Assembly: GCF_003544875.1 (NCBI RefSeq)
Contig: NZ_CP032093.1
Coordinates: 2,480,001-2,544,000 of the forward strand
Source: Vibrio alfacsensis
GTDB lineage: Bacteria > Pseudomonadota > Gammaproteobacteria > Enterobacterales > Vibrionaceae
Reading direction: 5' to 3'
Length of the DNA: 64,000 nucleotides
The translations under genes and the position numbers were made by a program. Below the pieces are notes generated by a model. The model saw only the letters and a list, made by a program, of their open reading frames with translations, was not told the DNA's origin and searched no databases. This document shows, in pieces, positions 9,606 to 18,057 of this stretch (positions are counted from its first letter, which is position 1; every line of letters begins with the position of its first letter).

Positions 9606-10793
9606 ATGAAAAGAATCAAGGAAACCATCTGTCAGCATTTTGATCAGCTAAACCTAGACCTAAGAATCTCAGGAAATGGCCGCTATATTGACCAAAAATG
9701 TACCCCTGATGTGGTTAGTTCACTGGCTGAAGTGATTTTAGAGTACATCGAGCGTGGAAATGCGTCGTTTACCATCCGAGATCTGATGGAATCGGAAGAG
9801 CTCGATACCGTGATGGTGAACCAATTCCAAAAGCCATCGATCAGTCACCCTGGTGCGGCAAGTGAGTATGATAAGGTCGCGTCTCAACCAGTAAAACTGT
9901 TTGAGTATGCCCAATTAATCGAAACCATTGAGTCTACAGGGCGTGCAAAACGCTATGTCGTATTAAATGAAAGCATCTTGCAGTTTATTGCCACGGGCGA
10001 GAAAAAGGCGCTGGAATTTTTGGTCATCTACCTTAATAAAGTGCTGAGTGACAGTGGCTTAAAGGATGAGTTTGACCGCTTTTTTACGTCTCCAAACGCG
10101 AACCGTTTTACTCACCTTAAAGAGCACTACTGCAACTTTATTATTGAGCACACGCCGATCAACGGCTTGACGGAAAGTCGCCGAATCTTCTCTAAGGTGC
10201 TCAACCCACTGGCGTTTGATCAATCGAACTACGGCACAAAAGCAGGCCGCCTTTCTGGCTCTCCGATCTCATACCATGAGCTGTTTTATAACCGAGTGAA
10301 CTTTAGGGATCATGATAAGCCAAAAGGTACGCCAAGAAGTACGTTCCTCGCGAGCTTTCCGGAAGACACCGCCACTGAGATCTACCAAGTCGAACGAGCG
10401 AAGAAACACATCAAGCGCTACCACGATGGAAAAAGCGAGATCAACCGCTACCGAGAATTGGAAGCGAATAATGTTCATCACATCTTTCCTAAACACCACT
10501 TTCCAGAGCTTTCCGATACGTTCGAGAACCTAATTCTGATTACCTCTGGGCAACACTTGGACTTTGCACACCCAAATGCGAATACACAGCAAATCTCTAA
10601 GTCTTATCAACTGGTCGCACTGCTGGCTAAGCTCGATAGCATTGAGAAATCTATATACCGAGAGAAAGATGAGTTTTATAGCCTTGCAGAGTTCATGCGT
10701 GTCGTGAACATTGGTTTAGATAAAGAGTTGCTGTTAGATGGTATGGGCGTTGCTGAGATCCGCCATCGATTAGCAGAAGAATACGTGCAATAA
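9606..10793 (+). CDS. HNH-type restriction endonuclease (Type II candidate)
   Basis: The protein is 395 aa from ATG 9606. The C-terminal part carries a clear HNH motif: HHIFPK (His291/His292), FENLIL (Asn308) and SGQHLDFAHP (His317), with the metal-binding and catalytic spacing of HNH nucleases. The N-terminal two thirds is alpha-rich, matches no family I can name, and is probably the recognition part. It is followed 34 bp later by a PD-(D/E)XK gene and faces an m5C-m6A methyltransferase across a terminator. Type IIS enzymes such as Eco31I also use an HNH site and are protected by m5C plus m6A methylation, so a Type IIS system is the best inference. The specificity cannot be predicted. An HNH nuclease with another role is less likely, given the adjacent methyltransferase. 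Confidence 0.75.
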   Translation: MKRIKETICQHFDQLNLDLRISGNGRYIDQKCTPDVVSSLAEVILEYIERGNASFTIRDLMESEELDTVMVNQFQKPSISHPGAASEYDKVASQPVKLFEYAQLIETIESTGRAKRYVVLNESILQFIATGEKKALEFLVIYLNKVLSDSGLKDEFDRFFTSPNANRFTHLKEHYCNFIIEHTPINGLTESRRIFSKVLNPLAFDQSNYGTKAGRLSGSPISYHELFYNRVNFRDHDKPKGTPRSTFLASFPEDTATEIYQVERAKKHIKRYHDGKSEINRYRELEANNVHHIFPKHHFPELSDTFENLILITSGQHLDFAHPNANTQQISKSYQLVALLAKLDSIEKSIYREKDEFYSLAEFMRVVNIGLDKELLLDGMGVAEIRHRLAEEYVQ

Positions 10794-10827
10794 AACGCTC
10801 AGCAACACAATAGCTTCATGGCGATGG

Positions 10828-11511
10828 ATGATAACGCTACGCGAGATAGACGCCATCCTATCGCCATTTAAAACACCCAAGCTCACGGCTAGAAACTTGG
10901 AACACCAAAGACGAAAAAGAGAGGGAATGATGACGTCAGTTGGCTTTACCAAAGAAATGATCGACGCTGCTCAAGCGGAATCTGAAAAAAGAGAGCACCA
11001 CATTAAACATCACTTTGAGGTTGCACACTTTAGCTCTGATGAACGAAACCAGATTGGTTTTCTTGGCGAGTTCTGTTTTTGTCAGTTAATGGGGGAAGAT
11101 TGGCGACAAAACATCCGTGACAATTACTTAACCATTGATGATTGTGATTTTAGACTCAACAACTTAGTGATTGATGTCAAAACAGAAACCGTACCCAAGC
11201 GTCATGCGCATAAAATCATTCAACGAACCATTAATGATGATGCTATCTATGGCCGACGTTTGTACAGCGAGGGGCAATTTAACCTCCTAAAGAAATACGA
11301 TGTGGTGGTGTTTGGTTTAACCATCCGAGAAGAGAACAACGCTTGGTATCCGATTGGGTTTATCTCTGCTCGCGACATTCAAACTCGTTACACACCAACA
11401 AGGTTTCGCCCAGATGGAGGAAGATACCCCTCACCTGGCGCACCAATACGTACATCCGAGCTGCGACCGATTGAAGCGCTTAAACAGTTAACAAGTGCAG
11501 AGTTCCAGTAG
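10828..11511 (+). CDS. PD-(D/E)XK-fold protein of the restriction locus
   Basis: The protein is 227 aa from ATG 10828, 34 bp after the HNH gene, so probably co-transcribed; ATG 10927 is a shorter alternative start. It has a nuclease-like core: Glu81 in FLGEFCFCQ, Asp107 in DDCDFRL, and Asp116-Val-Lys118 in VIDVKTE. This is the acid, acid-x-Lys pattern of PD-(D/E)XK endonucleases. The rest (VVVFGLTI, WYPIGFISARD) looks like the strands that complete the fold. I do not recognise the family. It could be a second restriction nuclease, a strand-specific partner of the HNH enzyme or a very-short-patch-like repair nuclease. Its place between the endonuclease and the methyltransferase ties it to this system. 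Confidence 0.65.
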   Translation: MITLREIDAILSPFKTPKLTARNLEHQRRKREGMMTSVGFTKEMIDAAQAESEKREHHIKHHFEVAHFSSDERNQIGFLGEFCFCQLMGEDWRQNIRDNYLTIDDCDFRLNNLVIDVKTETVPKRHAHKIIQRTINDDAIYGRRLYSEGQFNLLKKYDVVVFGLTIREENNAWYPIGFISARDIQTRYTPTRFRPDGGRYPSPGAPIRTSELRPIEALKQLTSAEFQ

Positions 11512-11545
11512 TGCGTGACACAAAAAGACCCGCACATGATACAAA

Positions 11546-11574
11546 AAAGGCCAGCACGTGGATGGCTGGCCTTT
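11546..11574. terminator. Bidirectional terminator between convergent restriction and methylase genes
   Basis: The stem AAAGGCCAGC / GCTGGCCTTT has a 9-base loop. It lies between the end of the PD-(D/E)XK gene and the end of the methyltransferase gene on the other strand, so it can serve both. Confidence 0.8.
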
Positions 11575-11593
11575 GGGTACAGACTCGATAGGA

Positions 11594-14056
11594 TCAGCTT
11601 CGGCGTTTCATACCAAAGTAATTCACCGATACGCTATCAATGTTCATGGAACGCGTTCCGTAGTTTCTCGCGATGCGGTAAAACTTATTGAACTCGTCAC
11701 TAGAAAAGTACGCGATGTCTTCATCTTTCGGGCACTCTTCCGAATACAAAATTGCCGCTGAACCATCCGCGATGCTGTTTTTTGGCAGGCGAGCCGCACG
11801 CGGATTGTAGGTGAGGTTCGGTACAAGAATGACTTCAGAGTCGAGATACTTTCTTACGGCAAAATCACTCAGCTCATCAACATAACAATCGTAATTGTCG
11901 ATGTTTTTGATCTCTCCATTGCCAATATTGCGGGATTTGATCACGCGATATTTTCCTGCTTCTTTGGTGTGTTGCTTTGTGATCTGACGGTCTCGGAACA
12001 CCTTAAATTTACCGAACTCCAATGTATCAAAGATACTGTCGAACCAGTCATTTCGGTATAACAGCCAACTATTGAAGTAGGTGTGCGTTAGGTAATCTTG
12101 CTCTAAGCAAAGAAAGTCTTTATTCAAGTAAGAGTACACCGTGACTTTGCTGCTTGCTTTGGGTTTTACCGTCGTAAACGTAATGGAAACCGTCTCAATT
12201 TTTACGTCAAATGCCTTTTCGTTGTAGTCATTGATATGAAGTAATGTGTAGTTCTCCAACAACTCTCGCGTTTTAGTGTACTCAGGGGCATTAAGCAATG
12301 CTTTAGGTACAATCAACGAGACGTGTTTTGCCACTTGGCTACATTTCTCGATAAAAAACGAAAAGATATTATTGGTGTTTTGATTCGACAAGCCACGACG
12401 ATATTGCTTTAGCAACGCCGCCTCTTTGATTTTCATGTATGGCGGGTTACCCACCACCACATCATAACTGTTCTTCACATCCCAAAGCAGAAAATCTTCA
12501 TTATAGAAGTTAAACGTCACGTTCTCGTTGGAAAGGTACTTACTGACAAGCAACTGGCACAATTTGATGGACTCTTGGTTGATGTCAACGCAGTCAATGA
12601 TGAGACGCTTTCCTTGGTACTTCTTCACGATTTGATGCAAGAAATTACCCACACCAACAGAGGGCTCTAACACTCGAATGCTCTCGGCACTGATCTCTGG
12701 TAATGGTGCAATCGCAGAAAAACAAATCTCTTGATCGGTGTAATAAGCCGCGGTATGCAGCCTTTCCGCATTCGCCAGTTCGCAGATTTTGAACATGTCT
12801 TGGCGTGCGTACTGCGTCCAGTTTTGCTCAACAAAGCGATACAAGCTTTCCGCGTTTTCAAGTTGATGTTGCTTGATCGTTTGTGCGATGTCTTTTTTAG
12901 ACAGTTTTGGTAACTCTAGCTTTGGATTTTTACCAATCTCACCAAATACCGCACTCGGAACCGCCTCACCTAAACACTGACGAATGTTCACTTCCGTTTT
13001 TTCTAAACTGATTTTTGGTTTCAAAATCCGCAGAGTTAGCCGGAATCGAGCCCGATGGAAGCCATTGGAATGATTCAGGAATAGACATCATTAACATCAG
13101 TTCACGAATGCTAAACACACGATGATCCACCGGATGAACGGTATTTTGGCTCGGTAAGCAGTCATTTCGAGTGTGGATACATGGCGCGACTCTGTCCCAA
13201 AGTTGGCGCTGATATTTATCGCCGTTCTTACTTTGGTTTAAGACAATCTTGCCATCCTCAATTTTGTGAGGTTTTAAGTGATCTTCTGGGTTGTCAAATG
13301 CGCTTTTTCCATATGGCGTGGCGGCAATCCAAGGGTACATGTTCTCTTTGTATGGACGAAACGAATGGAAGAAATCATCACTAGAGAACTCGCCCATCGT
13401 ATTTAGTGCAGGGAGATGCCCAATCACTTCACGCAGTGTTTTTTCAGGGCGGTAATCTGGATACAAATCCAATGGTGTCACGCCTTTTTGATCGCGTCGA
13501 ACACCAATAACCAAGGTGCGAGTTCGACTTGAGTTCGCGCCATAGTTTTCAGGTTGAGTACCTTGCTCTCTATTAAATAATCTGGAGCGAGGTTCGTGTG
13601 AATCGCTTCATTAATTGGCTTATCTACCCCATCCAAATCGGTACAGGTCGACTTTAAGAATGCGCGCACGTTCTCAAAGATGAAGAATCGCGGCTTTTGC
13701 TCTTTCACAATACGCAATGACTCAACAACAAGAGAGTTGCGGCCAAGCTCTTCATTCTTTTTATGGTTAGCAACACTCATCCCCTGACAAGGCGGCGTCG
13801 CAACCACAAGATCCACATCTTTAATATTTTTAAGGTGTTTGTATGCGTTGATTTCCGCATAGAGGGCATCATGCGTTTTAGGTTGCGTTAGATCGCCACA
13901 AATATAGCCAGATTCAAACTCACACTTGTTGTTGTATTTCTGGATATTTATGCGTTTTTCTAGAAGCTCTGCGGTCGCAATGCATTTAAAGCCAAGCTCT
14001 TTTAAGCCAAAGCAACCAACTCCGGCAGAACTAAATAAACTAACGTAAGTGAACAT
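11594..14056 (-). pseudogene. Bifunctional m5C-m6A DNA methyltransferase, split by two homopolymer frameshifts
   Basis: Three frames join into one protein of about 820 aa if one A is added at the A4 run (plus-strand T4, 13546-13549) and one removed from the A6 run (plus-strand T6, 12998-13003). The N-terminal half is a cytosine-5 methyltransferase: motif I SLFSSAGVG, catalytic Cys in ATPPCQGMS, FENV, NSSRTRT across the first shift, and motif X RQCLGEAVP just after the second. The C-terminal half is an N6-adenine methyltransferase: VLEPSVGVGNFL (SAM binding) and VVVGNPPYMK (catalytic NPPY), with a target-recognition tail. A single chain carrying both activities is known in the Alw26I/Eco31I/Esp3I Type IIS group, whose asymmetric site needs one modification per strand. 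ATG 14056 is preferred for its GGGGA Shine-Dalgarno. With an apparently intact endonuclease next door, a dead methyltransferase would be lethal, so the frameshifts are probably sequencing errors. Confidence 0.75.
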
Positions 14057-14190
14057 GTTATTTCCCCATAAACTGAGGCGAGATTTTATCACATACACAT
14101 TCAATTAGAAGGGAAAGGTAACAGCAAAAATATAAGCAACTGAAAATAAAGTGTATTTATTTTTGTGGGTTTTAAATCATCAGAAATGAA

Positions 14191-14215
14191 AAAAGCCAGC
14201 TATAAGCTGGCTTTT
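14191..14215 (-). terminator. Terminator after tRNA-Tyr
   Basis: A perfect 11-bp stem AAAAGCCAGCT / AGCTGGCTTTT with a 3-base loop sits immediately downstream of the tRNA on the reverse strand. It may also act rightward. Confidence 0.8.
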
Positions 14216-14221
14216 AGAATA

Positions 14222-14305
<84 letters not shown>

Positions 14306-14390
14306 AGATGGCGAGTATAATAGTGAAAGATGAAAAGAATGTACACTACTAAATGACGCCCCACTGTTCAAGTGGTCAAATTAACAGCAA

Positions 14391-14774
14391 TTACTCATTA
14401 TATCCCAAGTCATAGTCTTCGAGATGTGCGAGTGGTACACTGGAACGAATAAGTCTATTGTTAATCTCTATTTGAAAATTAAAGTTATGATTACCCGCTA
14501 AATATTCGAGATATTGGTTGCAGTTAATCCGCCCTAGACAATTACCAACCCCTGCAGAAACACGACCTCTAAACAGTTCTTGAAACTCTTCAAGGCGACT
14601 AAAAATCTGAATACGACATTCATGTCCCCACGCACCTTGGTTCTGATTATTTTCTAGGACAAAGCGACAGGCACCAATTTCTTGTGAACGAACTAAAAAC
14701 CCAAGAGCTCTAAAAAAGTGCTTATTATCGTCAAACTCTAAGTATGGTCTACGAGCTCCAAATGTTAACAACAT
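14391..14774 (-). CDS. Hypothetical protein, 127 aa
   Basis: The start ATG 14774 is chosen because GGAG lies 6 bases upstream; a TTG at 14810 would add a hydrophobic segment (LAYFILFGVIMLL). The product has aromatic and acidic stretches and four Cys residues, including GACRF and a CLGRINC pair, and no motif I recognise. It sits alone between tRNA-Tyr and dedA. With the TTG start it would be membrane-anchored or secreted; with the ATG start it would be cytoplasmic. Function unknown. Confidence 0.5.
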   Translation of the reverse strand: MLLTFGARRPYLEFDDNKHFFRALGFLVRSQEIGACRFVLENNQNQGAWGHECRIQIFSRLEEFQELFRGRVSAGVGNCLGRINCNQYLEYLAGNHNFNFQIEINNRLIRSSVPLAHLEDYDLGYNE

Positions 14775-14972
14775 AATAACTCCAAATAGAATAAAGTACG
14801 CTAAATTCAATCATAAAACAGAATGCAATGCTGTGACGTCTACCAAGGTTCATCCTCTTGTCTATTATCAAAACTGTGTCAATTTTGATGGTGACAACAG
14901 CGCCAAGATTGACCAAGCGAACGAACAGGCGTATGACAGCAACTTCGTTCCACTTATGTGAGAGGAAAACCC

Positions 14973-15569
14973 TTGGAACACATTAACGATTTGCTGATGG
15001 CCATGAAGCCATTGCTTGAACAATATGGTTATCTCGCACTGATCGTCAGTATTTTTCTTGAGGGGCTCGGTATTCCCATGCCTGGCCAATCTTTAATGAT
15101 TGCCGCGTCCATCATTTCATCCGAGCATGTCATGAATCTAAGCGCTGTCATGGTGGTGTCTTGGTTAAGTTGCTTTTTGGGGAATACTTGTGGCTACTTA
15201 GTGGGTTACTATTTTGAAGGATGGCTAGATAAGAAAGGCTATATTTCTGGGCCAAAATGCAGAAATTACAAAGTACCATTCAAAATATGGCCCTGCTTGT
15301 TTGGTTGTTAGTCGCTTTATTGAAGGTATGAAACAATTTATGCCGCTCGCTTGTGGGATAGCAAAATGCCACGTAAAGAGTTCTTATTAGGTAATGCGCT
15401 CGCAACCACGATTTGGGTTGCCGTGTTCAGTTTCCTAACCAACATCGCTTTTGAACATTTAGGCTTAATCACACATCTTTATTCTGAGCACCAATACGCA
15501 GTTTGGATCATCGCTGCCATTCTCTTCTCGATGATGATCATCGCCTTACTTAAACGAAAAAAATCTTAG
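14973..15569 (+). pseudogene. DedA-family membrane protein, three single-base frameshifts
   Basis: Adding one A to each of three A-runs (15254-15257, 15270-15272 and 15363-15366) gives an open frame of 199 aa, the normal DedA length. The restored protein shows the family features: YGYLALIVSIFLEGLGIPMPG near the N-terminus, GNTCGYLVGYYFEG, then VVSRFIEGMKQFMPLACG with the conserved F-[IV]-x-G motif, and a C-terminal membrane segment. DedA proteins are polytopic inner-membrane proteins linked to lipid-carrier recycling and proton-motive-force maintenance. TTG 14973 is the likely start because AGAGGAAAA precedes it. The three losses cancel in frame overall, but a TAG at about 15309 still interrupts the gene as read. 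Confidence 0.8.
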
Positions 15570-15595
15570 AACCTTGCTTTACTATGAAGAGTCAT

Positions 15596-15638
15596 AAAGG
15601 CTCAGAGTATCAATCAGATAGATACTTTGAGCTTTTTT
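15596..15638 (+). terminator. Terminator after dedA
   Basis: The arms AAAGGCTCAGAGTATC (15596-15611) and GATACTTTGAGCTTT (15621-15635) pair with one mismatch and are followed by a T-run. Confidence 0.8.
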
Positions 15639-15672
15639 TGTTATTTCCCTACGCAAAAATAAGCAGCCATTT

Positions 15673-15714
15673 AGACGTCTAGACGTTGACAACAAACTGG
15701 TGTCCGATTAGTCT
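15673..15714 (+). promoter_or_regulatory. Tandem MetJ boxes overlapping a promoter
   Basis: AGACGTCT (15673-15680, a perfect Met box) is followed at once by AGACGTTG (15681-15688). MetJ binds two or more adjacent 8-bp Met boxes when S-adenosylmethionine is high. A TTGACA -35 hexamer (15686-15691) overlaps the second box, and TAGTCT (15709-15714) lies 17 bp on, so binding would block RNA polymerase at this promoter for the NhaC-family gene starting at 15749. Confidence 0.8.
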
Positions 15715-15748
15715 GCTCACCTTTATTTTTGTTTATGTTGTCGTTCAC

Positions 15749-17116
15749 ATGTCTGGTTCAAAAAATTCTAATAAAGCAATTGCACCATCAGCGATTGCAC
15801 TTTTGCCTTTGGCCGTCTTTCTCGCGCTGTTTATTGGCGTGGGCACTTACCTATCTTTGCAAGGTGTCGATTTCGCGTTTTACCAATTGCCAGCTCCAAT
15901 CGCTGCGTTACCAGCGGTGATCTTAGCGTTGGTGCTGAGTAAAGATAAGTTAAACCGCTCTATCGAACACTTTATGCGTGGTGTTGGTCATCCAGACATC
16001 ATTGCGATGTGTATGATCTACCTATTAGCGGGGGCATTTGCTGCGGTTGCAAAAGCATCCGGTGGCGTTGATGCGACCGTGAACCTTGGCTTATCTGCCA
16101 TTCCTACCAGCATGATTTTACCGGGTATCTTCTTGATCTCTGCTTTCATTGCAACGGCAATGGGCACCTCAATGGGGACAATCGCAGCCGTGGCTCCAGT
16201 CGCGCTCGGCATTGCTGAATCGGCAGGCATGAGCCTTCCATTGACGGCAGGTGTGGTACTCAGCGGCGCAATGTTTGGCGACAACCTATCCATCATTTCA
16301 GACACCACCATCGCTGCAACGCGTTCTCAAGGTTGTGAAATGAAAGATAAGTTTAGAGAGAACATTCGCATTGCGTTGCCTGCGGCGTTGGTTGCATTGC
16401 TGATTTTTGCGTTCAACAGTACTGCAACTCAAGTACCAGAAACTGGCCCGATTGAATGGCTAAAAGTACTGCCGTACGTCACTATCCTGATCCTTGCAGT
16501 GTCTGGTATGAACGTATTCGTGGTTCTAACCATTGGTATTCTTTTAGCAGGCGGCGTGAGCTTGTCTTCTATAGAGAATTACGGCCTAACTAATTACGCT
16601 CAAGACATCTATTCTGGCTTTGGCAGTATGCAGGAGATCTTCTTGTTGTCGATGCTGATTGGTGGCATCAGTGAGCTCATGCGCCGCCAAGGTGGCTTAG
16701 CGTTTCTGACTGGCTTTGTGACTCGCATTATCCGTTCATTTGGTTCTAGCCATTCTCAAGAATCCAACGGTCGCGCAAGTGAACTCGGTATTGCGGGCTT
16801 GGTTTCTATGGTCAACACCTGTACTGCTAATAACACCGTCGCGATCATTGTTTCTGGCAGCGTCGCACGTGAACTGGCAGAAGAGAACAACGTGACACCT
16901 CGCCGCTCTGCCAGTTTATTGGATATCTTCTCTTGTGTTGTACAAGGCGTACTGCCTTACGGAGCGCAGGTGTTGCTGCTTGGCTCAGTGTTCAAATTGT
17001 CACCATTAGAAGTAGTGGCGAACTCATACTACTGTTTTGCACTTGCTATTGCCGCGATCGTGGCGGTGTTTATTAAGCATCCTGCTCGCCAACCAGCTGC
17101 GCAAACTGAACGTTAA
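15749..17116 (+). CDS. metT: NhaC-family transporter, probable methionine transporter MetT
   Basis: The protein is 455 aa with about eleven hydrophobic segments and the layout of the NhaC Na+/H+ antiporter family, including GTSMGTIAAVAPVALG and SGAMFGDNLSIISDTT, where the Asp residues are likely ion-binding. ATG 15749 gives a start MSGSKNSNKA just before the first membrane segment; the frame continues upstream to 15686 without support. Sequence alone says sodium/proton exchanger. The tandem MetJ boxes in the promoter place it in the methionine regulon, where a NhaC-family member, MetT, is an established candidate methionine permease of gamma-proteobacteria. A methionine-uptake role in the inner membrane is therefore inferred. 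It is a single-gene transcript between two terminators. Confidence 0.8.
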   Translation: MSGSKNSNKAIAPSAIALLPLAVFLALFIGVGTYLSLQGVDFAFYQLPAPIAALPAVILALVLSKDKLNRSIEHFMRGVGHPDIIAMCMIYLLAGAFAAVAKASGGVDATVNLGLSAIPTSMILPGIFLISAFIATAMGTSMGTIAAVAPVALGIAESAGMSLPLTAGVVLSGAMFGDNLSIISDTTIAATRSQGCEMKDKFRENIRIALPAALVALLIFAFNSTATQVPETGPIEWLKVLPYVTILILAVSGMNVFVVLTIGILLAGGVSLSSIENYGLTNYAQDIYSGFGSMQEIFLLSMLIGGISELMRRQGGLAFLTGFVTRIIRSFGSSHSQESNGRASELGIAGLVSMVNTCTANNTVAIIVSGSVARELAEENNVTPRRSASLLDIFSCVVQGVLPYGAQVLLLGSVFKLSPLEVVANSYYCFALAIAAIVAVFIKHPARQPAAQTER

Positions 17117-17127
17117 TATTTTCGATT

Positions 17128-17149
17128 AAAGGCTCCTGATGGGGCCTTT
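17128..17149 (+). terminator. Terminator after metT
   Basis: AAAGGC and GCCTTT close a short GC-rich hairpin, followed by CTCTTTTATTTTTC. It lies between the convergent metT and BKACE genes. Confidence 0.65.
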
Positions 17150-17154
17150 CTCTT

Positions 17155-18057
17155 TTATTTTTCTTGCTCTTTTTCTTTATTTTTCCCTCTTTCTGTCTCT
17201 GTATCTTTGATCGCTTCTCGTAAACTCGCCGCATCATGCAAAGGTATGTGCAAGTGCTGACTGAGCACTTTTAGCTTCTCCACTTGTTCGGCATTACTGT
17301 GGGCCGCAACGCCATTTGCACTGAAGTGATTGTTCTCAAAGCCGACTCTAATATCGAGCCCTAGCAACATTGCGCTGGTTAAGCAATCTTGCTCTCGCAC
17401 CCCGAATGCACATACTGCACAGCGCACTTCTGGAGTCAAAAAGTCTGAATTAAAAAAACGCGCGAGATTCAACGCCCGTAAATCCCACGGTGAAGATTGT
17501 TGCTCTTTTTGGTAACGTCCGAGCACGACCAATGCGTGTTGATGATAATCAGGCAATAAGCCTTTCTCTCGCAGCAAAAAATACCGGTCGATATCGTTTT
17601 GATCGTACAGAATGATTTGGCTTAATATCTCTTGCTCAGCAATTCGATGAAAAAACGCCGAGCTTTGATTTTGGCTTTGTTGATCAGGAAAAAGCTCTCG
17701 CAATGCAAAAGACGCCGCCTCCGGTTTAACGGCGTCAATCAATGCGATTTGTTGCTGAGGAGAATACATGCCGACCGCTTCCGTGGTTAACTGAACCAGC
17801 ATTGCATCACCAAGTGCATCTTTTACGGCATGATACATTTCTAGGTTGTCTTTGATTTCAAGCGAGTGATTGCCTGTCGTATCTCTGGTATGCAAATGGA
17901 TCATGGCAGCCCCTGCCCTTTGGCACGCTTTCGCTTCGGCGACCATTTCATCAATGCTCATCGGTAAATTGAGGTGATCGTGCTTGGTCTTACGAGCGCC
18001 ATTAGGTGCAACGATTATCGCCACTCTTGAACGTTCTAACGGGCTATCCATTACCAT
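17155..18057 (-). CDS. Beta-keto acid cleavage enzyme (BKACE, DUF849)
   Basis: The protein is 300 aa. It shows the BKACE TIM-barrel signatures: IIVAPNGARKTK at the N-terminus, the zinc-binding MIHLHTRD at about residue 50, LVQLTTEAVG in the middle and VGFENN (metal-binding Glu) near the C-terminus. These enzymes cleave a beta-keto acid with acetyl-CoA to give acetoacetate and a CoA ester; the founder, 3-keto-5-aminohexanoate cleavage enzyme, acts in lysine fermentation. The true substrate varies by subfamily and cannot be read here. The first codons overlap the end of the aminotransferase gene upstream by 7 bp, so the two form one transcript. The tail after about residue 275 is unusually charged (TERGKNKEKEQEK). 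Confidence 0.85.
   Translation of the reverse strand: MVMDSPLERSRVAIIVAPNGARKTKHDHLNLPMSIDEMVAEAKACQRAGAAMIHLHTRDTTGNHSLEIKDNLEMYHAVKDALGDAMLVQLTTEAVGMYSPQQQIALIDAVKPEAASFALRELFPDQQSQNQSSAFFHRIAEQEILSQIILYDQNDIDRYFLLREKGLLPDYHQHALVVLGRYQKEQQSSPWDLRALNLARFFNSDFLTPEVRCAVCAFGVREQDCLTSAMLLGLDIRVGFENNHFSANGVAAHSNAEQVEKLKVLSQHLHIPLHDAASLREAIKDTETERGKNKEKEQEK

Noticed and set aside
12966..14104. Two separate cytosine methyltransferase genes
   Set aside because: Motifs I to VIII and motif X are distributed over three frames that join at homopolymer runs into a single m5C domain.
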